Shown here piece by piece: positions 1 to 8,431 of a stretch of 64,000 nt of DNA. Positions within the stretch are counted from its first letter, which is position 1. Every line of letters begins with the position of its first letter. The notes below the pieces were generated by a model, which did not search any database, was not told where the DNA came from, and saw nothing but the letters and a program-made list of their open reading frames with translations. The translations under genes were made by a program, and so were the position numbers. The DNA is from Kutzneria sp. CA-103260 (GTDB taxonomy: Bacteria > Actinomycetota > Actinomycetes > Mycobacteriales > Pseudonocardiaceae): the NCBI RefSeq assembly GCF_018263855.1, contig NZ_CP073318.1, positions 620,001 through 684,000 of the forward strand, given 5' to 3'.

Positions 1-3000
1 GTACGAGGCGACGGTGAAGGCCCGCACGGACCTCACCGACGCCCAGCACACCACCGAGGAGAACCGGGGCCTCGAACGTTCCGGCGGCACCGACCGGTCC
101 ACCTCGGAGAGCACGACCAAGACCAAGCAGCACGACCTGGCCATGGGCGTCAGCGCCGGCAACGGCATCGGCGGCGGCAACGTGTTCGGCTCGATCCTGC
201 ACGCCGCCCCGAGCGTGACGCTGGAGTCCGGCCACGGCGCCGGCCACTCGGTGTCGATCAGCCACACCGGCTCGGATGTGGTGCAGGGCAAGGCAACGCT
301 GGAAATCTCGGTCACGGACAAGCACGGCGTCAACACCAACCCGGCCGGCAGCGTGAGCTTCGAGCACGAGGCCACGCTGGCGTTCCCGCACGAGACCAAC
401 ACGCCCTCGCACGACACGACGCCGCGGCCGGTGCGGCTGGACGGGCTCGGCGTGTTCGGGGCCGAGTCGGTGCACGGCATCGGCGAGGCCTTCGACAAGG
501 TCGCGGCCGACCTGCACCCGAAGATCACCGAGATCGGCTCGCCGGGCCGCAAGGTGCTGCAGCAGTTCGTCAGCGCCGGCAACGTCAAGGACAACCTGCC
601 GGCGATGGCCAAGGACTGGATCTACTCGCCCGATCTGATCAGCTCGGACGGCAGCCGGATCGGCGCGGTCCGGATGCGGATCGAGCCGGCCGACGCCGCG
701 CTGGAGAGCAGCGCCGGCGGCTACAAGATCGGCTCCACGCTGAGCGGCTCCGGCGGCCCCGGCCGGTCGAACACCTCGACCACCGGCGGCGAGCTGTGGC
801 TGGGCGGCAGCGCGGCCGGCATCGCCGACCCGACGCACAGCATCGCCGCCGGCGCCAGCCTGACCACGGCGTTCAGCAAGACCGACAGCCTCGGCACCAA
901 GGTCGGCGACGCCGCGAAGTGGCAGTCGGTGCTGGAGTCCGAGGGCGTCAGCGGCCTGTACAAGATGGGTTTCCGGCTGCACATGCAGGTGATCGGGCAC
1001 AACCCGGTGACCGTGCACGACGCCTCGGCGCACGTCCGGATGTCCGGCCTGGAGGCGCACAACGCCGGCCTGGTCGTGCCGAACGGCGCGCACGGCCAGT
1101 TCGAGCCGACGCCCCAGGCCCAGCACGCCCCGAGCTACCTGGCCAGCGGCAAGTCCCTCGGCCTGGCCAAGGTGTTCCACCTGTCCGGCGGCGACGAGGT
1201 GCGCGAGCGGGTCGAGGACACGTTGCGGAACAACGAGGAGCTCAAGGATCTGGCCCCGGACTTCGGCGGCGACAAGTTGACGGGGGCCTCGCGCGGCGAC
1301 ACCGCGCTGGCCGCGGCCAACCGGCGCGAGCTGGACACCAAGCTGTCCGACGAGCACCTCAAGGCCAACATGAACAGCATGCTCGGCGACGGCATGAAGA
1401 TCCGGCTGAAGAAGCCGGGCCTGTTCTTCAACCGCTACGTCACCGTCACGGTCAAGGCCCGCCTGACCGACATGCAGCACCTCGGCAAGGCCCCGGACCA
1501 CGCTGTCAGCGGGTCCGGCGCGACGTCGACGAAGCTGGGCGTCTCCGGCACGTCCAAGAAGGGCGTGACGGTCTACGCGGACGGCCGGGTCACCACGCCG
1601 TTCGACGGCGGCCACGTCAAGGGCGCGCCGACGGCCTCGATCGGCGCGCAGTACGGCTACCAGCGCTCGCACTCCACCGAGGCCGGCCCGTCGACCGGGC
1701 ACAAGCTGTCCACCGGCGGCAGCGAGGACGTGCACGGCTTCAAGGCCAAGGTGCACTACGAGGTCACCGTCAACGACCACAGCCGCGTGCGGTCGTGGAT
1801 CCGCCGGATCACCCCCGGCACGCCCGGCCAGCACGTGCCCGAAGTGCACAACAACCCGCACGTGGCCCGGCCCGGCGGCCTCAGCCGGCCGCCGCGCGGC
1901 GAGGTCACGGTGATGGTGCCGGAGAGCCTGACCCGCAGCACCGCGGCGGCCCCCCACGTCGACAACCACGTCACCACGCGGATGGACACGCCGCCGTCGA
2001 TCAACGACCTGCGCGCGCAGGCCCGCGGCACCCGGCAGCCGGAGTTCCAGCGGGTGGAGGCGATCGTCGGCGCCGAGCACATCCAGCGCGCCGCCGATGA
2101 GGCTCTCGCGGAGGCGGCCGGCGGCGACCGGTCGCTGTCGCTGAACGGCACGGTCAGCGCGGACGCGCTGCACCACGCCTTCAGCCCGGAGAACCTGACC
2201 GCCGACCCGCAGGTCGTCAAGCACGGCGTGCAGGTGGACGGCCTCCAGCACAACCGCCGGGTCGCGGACCGGGTGGGCGCGGTCGGCATGACCATGGAGC
2301 TCAGCAACCCCAAGATCGTGTCCATTTCGGACGACATCTCGCTGAAGCACCAGGACTCCGGCGGCTACTCGGCCTCCGGCGGCAAACAGACCCAGCACTC
2401 CTTCGGCCTGAACCTGGGCACCTCCGCGTCCCGCAACGCGTTGACCCTCACCCCGGACGTGCCGCACGCCAAGGGGCGGGCCGGCGTGTTCGCGGTGGCG
2501 AGCCTGCGCAACTGGACGTGGACGTCGAAGCTGACGAAGTCGTTGGGCGGCACCGCCGAGCACAGCGTCTCCTCGCCGCACGGCCGGACCGTGCTGGTGC
2601 AGATGGACGCCCGGGTGCACGTGGTGGCGGAGTCGCGGCAGACGAGCATCGTGCACGACACGGACGTCCGCACCGCCGGCCGCACGGTCGAGCTGCCGGA
2701 CAGCGTGTTCGTCCGCGTCACCGAGCAGGAAGCGCGGCAGATGGGCGCGCTGCCCGACCACAACCTGGCCGGCGACGCGCCGATCGGGCCGAAGCCGGGC
2801 CTGCCGACGCCGAGCACCCTGAACACCGAGCGGCCGTCGATCGGCTTCGGCCATGTCGAGCCGACCGGCGACCTGGTGAACCTGGTGCCGTCGCTGCGGC
2901 ACAACCTCGGCGATCTCGGCCCGAAGCTGCTGCCGCAGTCCGTCCTCGCCGACGCCATGGGCAACCTGCGCCGGCTGGACGAACAGTCCTCTCAGGACGG

Positions 3001-6000
3001 TGTTAGGTCCCTTGTGGACAGTGCGCTCAACGGCGGCGTCTCGCTGATGACGCCGAAGCCCAACACGTTCACCCACGACAACTACGAGGTCGTGCTGCAC
3101 GCGCGGCCGACCGACGAGGGCGCGACCTACCTGGGCGTCACCAACGACGGCAGCAAGCTGTCACACGACGCCACTGGCGCGCTGTCCGAGGCCAGCATGA
3201 AGGGCAAGGACGCCAGCTCCGGCGTCGGCGGTCGGCTGCTCGGCACGGGCCTGCCGCACCTGCCCGACTCGTCGGCCAGCATGACCGTGAACAACGCGAC
3301 GTCGTTCAGCCTGAGCCACTCCACCGGGCACAGCACCACCAAGACCGACTCCACCGACATCACGCAGAGCAGCTCGGCCAGCGGCGCGCAGGCCCGCTAC
3401 AAGCTGCCGGTCACCTTCCAGCTGGAGTTCAAGCACAAGGGCGAGTCGCTGGCCGTCTCCGACTCCGACCCGCACGACCTGGTGGTGCGCAAGCTGGCCG
3501 ACGACGTCAGCACGGCCACCAACGGGCCGGTCGGCCACCACGCGGAAGTCGAGCAGTTCCGGGACGCGACGCCGAGCGACCACGAGGAGTGGCAGCGCAA
3601 CGGCGAGCGGCTGCCCGACGAGCTGCACGTGGACGACTTCACCGGCGACGTGGACGAGATCCGACACGAGGCCCGGCAGTTGGCCGGCGACCTGAGCAGC
3701 ACCGCCGACCACGCGCTGACCACCACGCTCACCCCCGAGGTGATCAAGGCCAACATGCCGGCCATGGCCAAGGGCCCGGTCGAGCTGCCGGGCCTGAAGG
3801 AGGCCGGCCTCACCGCGTACGCCAAGCTGACCAACCCCAGGCTGGTCAGCGTCAGCGACTCGGTCGACCTCGGCGGCGGCCGCACCGACCACAGCTCGAT
3901 CGACACCTCGGTGAACCGGTCGGTGTCCGGCTCGGTGAACGCCATCATCGGCGGCCTCGGCGGCAACGTCACCGACCCGCCGCACAGCGCCCACCACCGG
4001 GACGTCAACGCCGGCGGCACCGGCATCTACCTCGACCGCGGCGGCATGGAGAACAGCCGCAGCCTCGGCTCCGGCGGCCCGGTCCACCCGGCCACCGGCA
4101 GCTCCACGTCCACCTTGGGCCGGACCAAGGTCCTCGTGCACGACACCGAGATCCGGCTGGTCAAGGGCGACCGCGGCGTCACGCTGAAGTTCGACGACTC
4201 GTCCCGGATCCGGGTCTACGACGACGGCTCGCTGCCCAGGGACGTCTCGGACGCCCAGGACAAGGTCCGCGACGCCGAGAAGGCCTGGCATGACGCGGAG
4301 AAGGACGTCGTCACCGCGCAGCACGCCGTCGACGACGAGTACCTGCGGGCCAAGCCCCGCATCGACCAGCTCCGCGACCAGCACCGGGACGAGCTGGCGC
4401 AGAACCTCCAGGACCAGCGCGACCACAACGACCACGTCAACCAGCTGCGCCAGCAGCTGTGGGACGCCTACGCCGGCGGCCACCAGGACCGCATCCCGGA
4501 CCTGGAGCGGCAGCTCGGCGAGGCCAACCAGCACGGCCACCAGCTGACGCTGGACCGCAACCGGCTGATGGCCCCGATCCGCGCCGTCGACCAGCCCCGC
4601 CGGCAGGCCCGTGCCGCCGCGGTCGACGCGTACCGGCGGGCCCGGGACGCCGAGGACGCGTGGTGGGCCGCCCGCCGGGAGCGGGATTCCGCCCTGGCCC
4701 GGCAGAACCCGACGCCCCCGCCGCCTCCGCCGTCCCGGGACGCGCCGCCGCCGACCGAGCACCTGCCGGCGCTCAACCTGCCGGCGATCGACCTCGGCGC
4801 CGAGCTCGGGCAGCACTTCCGGGCGAACGACGAGGAGCACGTCACCGCGTCGCTGGACGAGGACCTGACCCACCAGCGGCAGCAGCTGGACCTCAACACC
4901 CACAACGCCGCCGTGCACATGGCGAACGCTGGTGCGGCGCGGGAGCGGTCCATGCAGGCGCTGCGGGACGGCGACCTGGCCGGCTTCCAGCAGAACCACG
5001 CCCTGCTGGACCGGATGCACGCCGAGGGCGAGCACCTGGTGCGGGACCGGGAGCACATCGTCGCCGCGCCGGACGAGCACACCGCGCCGACGCCGCACGA
5101 GCCCGTGTCGCACGCGGACATCGACCTGGTCCGGGACGACGCGCCGCTGAACTTCGTGCGGCCGCAGGTCGGCCAGAACCGGTTCCACTACGAGATGCGC
5201 CGGATGGAGGTCAAGCCGGGCACCTGGGTCCGCGAGGCCACCGTCAAGGTGCACATCGAGCCCGGCGGCCGGACGCCGCGCCAGGTCGACCAGCTGTGGA
5301 AGAAGCTGGAGCAGGGCGCGGACCAGCAGTTCAACCACGAGCGGCTGCCGAACGGCGACCACTTCCGGGTGCGGCTGGAGCGGGTCGACGACCGGCTGGA
5401 CGCCGACGTCCGCGCCAAGATCACCGAGTCCGGTCCGGACCGGCACGACGTGTGGCGCGCGGACAGCACCGGCGAGCAGCTGGCGCACAAGATCGGCACC
5501 GCGCTGGGCCTGACCGAGCACCACGCCGGCGAGAAGCTGACCCAGCACCACCTGGAGCAGCTGTCGCAGGAACCCAAGCGTGGCGTGGACTCCATGCCGC
5601 ACTCGGGCAGCCACGCCGACACGCGGCAGGACTGGTTCAGCGGCCACGACGCCGCCGGCCGTGAGCGCCGCTTCCCGATGGGCCGGGTCACCCAGACCGA
5701 CCTGCGGGACTCGTCCGGCAAGGTGTTCGGAACCTCGTTCTACAAGGAGGAATCCGACCAGCGCGCGGCCGACCGGTGGGCCCGCGGCGGCAACCCCGAC
5801 CGCGTCTACCAGTACGACGCGGACGGCAAGGACCGCGGCGCCATCGACTCGGACCTGGCCACCACCCGGCCGGGCCTGGCCGACGACTCGGCGGTGCTGG
5901 CCTTCCACGCCAACCCGTACACGGCCAGCCTGCACGTCCGCGGCCTCGGCAACGTGCACGTCCGTCCGGACACCATGGGCGAGATCGCCGCGCGCAGCGG

Positions 6001-7744
6001 CGGTTTCCTCAAGGCCGTCGGCGACGGCCGGCGCACCACGATGCTGCTGGCGTGCGAGGCCGGCGCGCAGACCGGGCCCGGCGGCCTGGCCCACGACCTG
6101 CACAAGGCGTTGCAGCAGAAGGATCTCACCGACACGACGCTCGGCGGCAGCACGATCATGCGCTTCGGGCACCGTGACGGGGATCGGTTCACCGGGCTGG
6201 AGAGCGGCGGCCACTTCAACGTCTACGGCGAAGTGCTGCCCAAGCACGAGGCCGCCATGGTGGACGAGATGGTCCACGCCATGCAGAAGGACTGGAAGTA
6301 CGCCGGGCGCGACCACGTTCGGCCGGACGGCCGGATCGGGCTGTCCGACCGCGCCGGCACGATCGCCCTCGCGAAGTCCCTTGTGGACAGTTCGGTGGCG
6401 AAGCTGCCGGCCAACGGCGGGCATCTGGACCTCGCGGCCGTGCACAAGGCAGCGAGCCGGCACCAGCGGCCGGACATCGTCACCGCCACGGTGTTGTCGC
6501 ACATCGCCTCCGACCCGAAGCTGGCCGGCTCGGTGCACTCGATCACCGACCGGTACCTGGACCGGCACGACCGCTGGGTGCCGGTGCCGGTCAGCGAGCA
6601 CACCCGGCAGCGGTTCACCGTCACCGGCGAGTCCAGCTGGGACGAGGGCGCCGGCAAGGTGAGCCGCCCGGTCCGGCTGAACCCGTTGGGGGAGAACGGC
6701 CCGCTGTCCGAGCCGGTGGCGCACGAGCCGGTCACCGTGCCGTTCCGGCACAAGCAGACCGCGCTGGACCCCGGCATGCGGTCCGAGCGCCTGGACGACT
6801 TCGCGCGCAAGCTGGCCGAGCTGGCCATCGAGCGGCAGGCCGACGGGCTGCCGCTGCCGGAGGCGCACATCAAGGGCTACGGCAACGGCTCGATGCTGGG
6901 CAACACCAAGGAAACCGCCGAGGCGACCGGCAAGCTGCGCGCCTCGGACACCCGTGAGCACCTGATCCACCTGGTGTCGCGGCACCTGGAGCGGATGACG
7001 CCGCCGAGGACGCGGGAGATCGACGCGGAGAAGTTGGTGCCGGAGAACGGGATCCAGGGGGTGCACGAGCCCGGCCGCGCCAACTCGCGGGAGGCCGTGG
7101 TCACCCTGCACGCGTCCCACGAGGACGCGAGCCGGTCGGTTGAGGCCGCTCAGTCGCCGCACGGCGCCACGGAGAGCCGGGCCGCCGGCGGCGGTCCGCT
7201 GGTGCACAAGGGCCGGGTGCTGGGCGCGAGCTTCTCGCCCAACGGCACGTCCCGGGTCCGGCGGTGGATCGCCAACGGCGGCTGGCGGTCGGAGCCGACG
7301 CCGCAGCCGGTGAACCCGCACCTGCTGGAGCCGATCCCGGACACGCACGCCACGCCGTCCCTCGACGAGGACGGGCTGGCGTCCAGCCTCGCCGGGCACG
7401 GCGCCCACGACGACACCACCGACCTGGTCGTTTCGTCGGCGCGGGACGCCGTCGACGGGACCCGGGCGCTGGAGGGCGAGGCGGCCGCCGGCAAGCTCGC
7501 GTCCGCCATGCCGCACGCCATGCGTCTGCTGGAGAAGGCCGGCGTGGTGGGCAAGCTGCTGCGGCAGGCCGGTGACGCGGTGACTGCCGGGCTCACCCTG
7601 TCCCACGTGCTGGAGGGCGTGGCGCGGGCCTACGCCCAGGGCGGGCCCGCGGTGGCCGCCGCCGCGGTCGCCCAGGACATGAAGCGGTTGGGGCTAGGCT
7701 TTGAACCGGTGTCGATCGAGGAGATGACGTCAGATGTCCGATGA
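1..7744 (+). CDS. Giant repeat protein, 3' part (probable type VII secretion-linked 'lonely Cys' family)
   Basis: The reading frame is open at the first base, so the true start lies upstream; over 2,570 residues are visible. In the first half a module recurs about every 250-280 residues. Its hallmark is a segment such as NLPAMAKD or VIKANMPAMAKG followed by a short beta strand; I see copies near visible residues 194, 448, 728, 1000 and 1245. A highly charged coiled coil with a proline stretch follows (about 1410-1590). Next comes a region containing AHKIGTALGL, which resembles a metalloprotease HExxH helix but lacks the glutamate and second histidine. A 'lonely Cys'-like block follows (about 1880-2080) with FHANPY and LLACEAG, reminiscent of the His and Cys motifs of caspase/CHAT folds. 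A GYGNG domain and a hydrophobic helical tail end the protein. It overlaps the type VII-associated gene by 11 bases. Role unknown; a secreted effector or surface protein is an inference. Confidence 0.6.
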   Translation, partial: YEATVKARTDLTDAQHTTEENRGLERSGGTDRSTSESTTKTKQHDLAMGVSAGNGIGGGNVFGSILHAAPSVTLESGHGAGHSVSISHTGSDVVQGKATLEISVTDKHGVNTNPAGSVSFEHEATLAFPHETNTPSHDTTPRPVRLDGLGVFGAESVHGIGEAFDKVAADLHPKITEIGSPGRKVLQQFVSAGNVKDNLPAMAKDWIYSPDLISSDGSRIGAVRMRIEPADAALESSAGGYKIGSTLSGSGGPGRSNTSTTGGELWLGGSAAGIADPTHSIAAGASLTTAFSKTDSLGTKVGDAAKWQSVLESEGVSGLYKMGFRLHMQVIGHNPVTVHDASAHVRMSGLEAHNAGLVVPNGAHGQFEPTPQAQHAPSYLASGKSLGLAKVFHLSGGDEVRERVEDTLRNNEELKDLAPDFGGDKLTGASRGDTALAAANRRELDTKLSDEHLKANMNSMLGDGMKIRLKKPGLFFNRYVTVTVKARLTDMQHLGKAPDHAVSGSGATSTKLGVSGTSKKGVTVYADGRVTTPFDGGHVKGAPTASIGAQYGYQRSHSTEAGPSTGHKLSTGGSEDVHGFKAKVHYEVTVNDHSRVRSWIRRITPGTPGQHVPEVHNNPHVARPGGLSRPPRGEVTVMVPESLTRSTAAAPHVDNHVTTRMDTPPSINDLRAQARGTRQPEFQRVEAIVGAEHIQRAADEALAEAAGGDRSLSLNGTVSADALHHAFSPENLTADPQVVKHGVQVDGLQHNRRVADRVGAVGMTMELSNPKIVSISDDISLKHQDSGGYSASGGKQTQHSFGLNLGTSASRNALTLTPDVPHAKGRAGVFAVASLRNWTWTSKLTKSLGGTAEHSVSSPHGRTVLVQMDARVHVVAESRQTSIVHDTDVRTAGRTVELPDSVFVRVTEQEARQMGALPDHNLAGDAPIGPKPGLPTPSTLNTERPSIGFGHVEPTGDLVNLVPSLRHNLGDLGPKLLPQSVLADAMGNLRRLDEQSSQDGVRSLVDSALNGGVSLMTPKPNTFTHDNYEVVLHARPTDEGATYLGVTNDGSKLSHDATGALSEASMKGKDASSGVGGRLLGTGLPHLPDSSASMTVNNATSFSLSHSTGHSTTKTDSTDITQSSSASGAQARYKLPVTFQLEFKHKGESLAVSDSDPHDLVVRKLADDVSTATNGPVGHHAEVEQFRDATPSDHEEWQRNGERLPDELHVDDFTGDVDEIRHEARQLAGDLSSTADHALTTTLTPEVIKANMPAMAKGPVELPGLKEAGLTAYAKLTNPRLVSVSDSVDLGGGRTDHSSIDTSVNRSVSGSVNAIIGGLGGNVTDPPHSAHHRDVNAGGTGIYLDRGGMENSRSLGSGGPVHPATGSSTSTLGRTKVLVHDTEIRLVKGDRGVTLKFDDSSRIRVYDDGSLPRDVSDAQDKVRDAEKAWHDAEKDVVTAQHAVDDEYLRAKPRIDQLRDQHRDELAQNLQDQRDHNDHVNQLRQQLWDAYAGGHQDRIPDLERQLGEANQHGHQLTLDRNRLMAPIRAVDQPRRQARAAAVDAYRRARDAEDAWWAARRERDSALARQNPTPPPPPPSRDAPPPTEHLPALNLPAIDLGAELGQHFRANDEEHVTASLDEDLTHQRQQLDLNTHNAAVHMANAGAARERSMQALRDGDLAGFQQNHALLDRMHAEGEHLVRDREHIVAAPDEHTAPTPHEPVSHADIDLVRDDAPLNFVRPQVGQNRFHYEMRRMEVKPGTWVREATVKVHIEPGGRTPRQVDQLWKKLEQGADQQFNHERLPNGDHFRVRLERVDDRLDADVRAKITESGPDRHDVWRADSTGEQLAHKIGTALGLTEHHAGEKLTQHHLEQLSQEPKRGVDSMPHSGSHADTRQDWFSGHDAAGRERRFPMGRVTQTDLRDSSGKVFGTSFYKEESDQRAADRWARGGNPDRVYQYDADGKDRGAIDSDLATTRPGLADDSAVLAFHANPYTASLHVRGLGNVHVRPDTMGEIAARSGGFLKAVGDGRRTTMLLACEAGAQTGPGGLAHDLHKALQQKDLTDTTLGGSTIMRFGHRDGDRFTGLESGGHFNVYGEVLPKHEAAMVDEMVHAMQKDWKYAGRDHVRPDGRIGLSDRAGTIALAKSLVDSSVAKLPANGGHLDLAAVHKAASRHQRPDIVTATVLSHIASDPKLAGSVHSITDRYLDRHDRWVPVPVSEHTRQRFTVTGESSWDEGAGKVSRPVRLNPLGENGPLSEPVAHEPVTVPFRHKQTALDPGMRSERLDDFARKLAELAIERQADGLPLPEAHIKGYGNGSMLGNTKETAEATGKLRASDTREHLIHLVSRHLERMTPPRTREIDAEKLVPENGIQGVHEPGRANSREAVVTLHASHEDASRSVEAAQSPHGATESRAAGGGPLVHKGRVLGASFSPNGTSRVRRWIANGGWRSEPTPQPVNPHLLEPIPDTHATPSLDEDGLASSLAGHGAHDDTTDLVVSSARDAVDGTRALEGEAAAGKLASAMPHAMRLLEKAGVVGKLLRQAGDAVTAGLTLSHVLEGVARAYAQGGPAVAAAAVAQDMKRLGLGFEPVSIEEMTSDVR

Positions 7745-8237
7745 CCAGTGGATGCTGCTGGTCGACCCGGTCTGGCAGCCGGCGGCGGAGGGGCAGAACC
7801 CGCCGGCCGAGGCCGTGGTCGGGGGCTGGCTGGTGGCCGCCGACGGGGCGGTCGGCCGGTTCGAGCCGAACCCGGACTACGAGCCGGCCACGCCGGAGTC
7901 GCCGACCGACCCGGTGGACGCCGCGCTGCGGCTGATGGCCGACGGCGAGGTCGACGCCGACGCGCTGTTCGCCGTGCTCCGCGAGTCCGAGTTCGGCGTG
8001 GCGCTGGACGAGCACCATCGGCCGGTCGTCGCCCCCGCCCCGGACGACGTGCTGTCGCTGCTGGTGACGACCGCGCCGTCGCACCGCGGCCGGGTCCGGG
8101 CCGAGGCGTGGCAGGTGGTGAACGCCGCGGAGCTGGCCGGCATGCTGGCCGAGCACGAGGTGGACGCCCTGGTCAACCCGGGTGCGGCCACGTCGACCCG
8201 GCTGTTGGCCTCGACCATCGCGGACGCCGCCGGGTGA
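7734..8237 (+). CDS. Type VII secretion system-associated protein
   Basis: A 167-residue acidic cytoplasmic protein with no signal peptide or membrane segment. The N-terminal WMLLVDPVWQP, the block around PEAVVGGW and FEPNPDYEP, and the central LLVTTAPSHRGRV match my recollection of a small actinobacterial family annotated as type VII secretion system-associated. Its start overlaps the end of the giant gene by 11 bases and has a GGAG about ten bases upstream, so the two are probably translationally coupled. A chaperone or adaptor role for the giant protein is inference from this coupling; no biochemical function is known to me. Confidence 0.6.
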   Translation: MSDDQWMLLVDPVWQPAAEGQNPPAEAVVGGWLVAADGAVGRFEPNPDYEPATPESPTDPVDAALRLMADGEVDADALFAVLRESEFGVALDEHHRPVVAPAPDDVLSLLVTTAPSHRGRVRAEAWQVVNAAELAGMLAEHEVDALVNPGAATSTRLLASTIADAAG

Positions 8238-8280
8238 CCGAGCCGGGTTGTTGGCGTCAACCGACCTGGATCAAGAGTGC

Positions 8281-8298
8281 TTCACCCGGCCGGGTGAA
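8281..8298. promoter_or_regulatory. Perfect 18-bp palindrome between the two type VII-linked genes
   Basis: TTCACCCGGCCGGGTGAA is a perfect 9+9 inverted repeat with no spacer, 44 bases after the stop at 8237 and 133 bases before the start at 8432. A zero-loop palindrome suits a dimeric regulator site better than a terminator hairpin, and there is no T tract. The rest of the 194-base gap shows nothing else recognisable. Confidence 0.45.
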
Positions 8299-8431
8299 CT
8301 ACTCGGTGGGGACCTGGCAGTATCGGGGGCGTGCGCGTGGCGTCCGGACCCGATGAGCAGCTGACCGCCCCACCTGAACGGGTGGATGAGCCCGCAGGGC
8401 TGGGCGGGCAGCGGGCTCGGATCGGCGCGCC

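Noticed and set aside
3161..7606. Long open frame (1,481 aa) on the minus strand inside the giant gene
   Set aside because: It is the mirror of a high-GC coding sequence; its translation is V/R/G/Q-rich with no family motif, while the plus frame shows clear domains.
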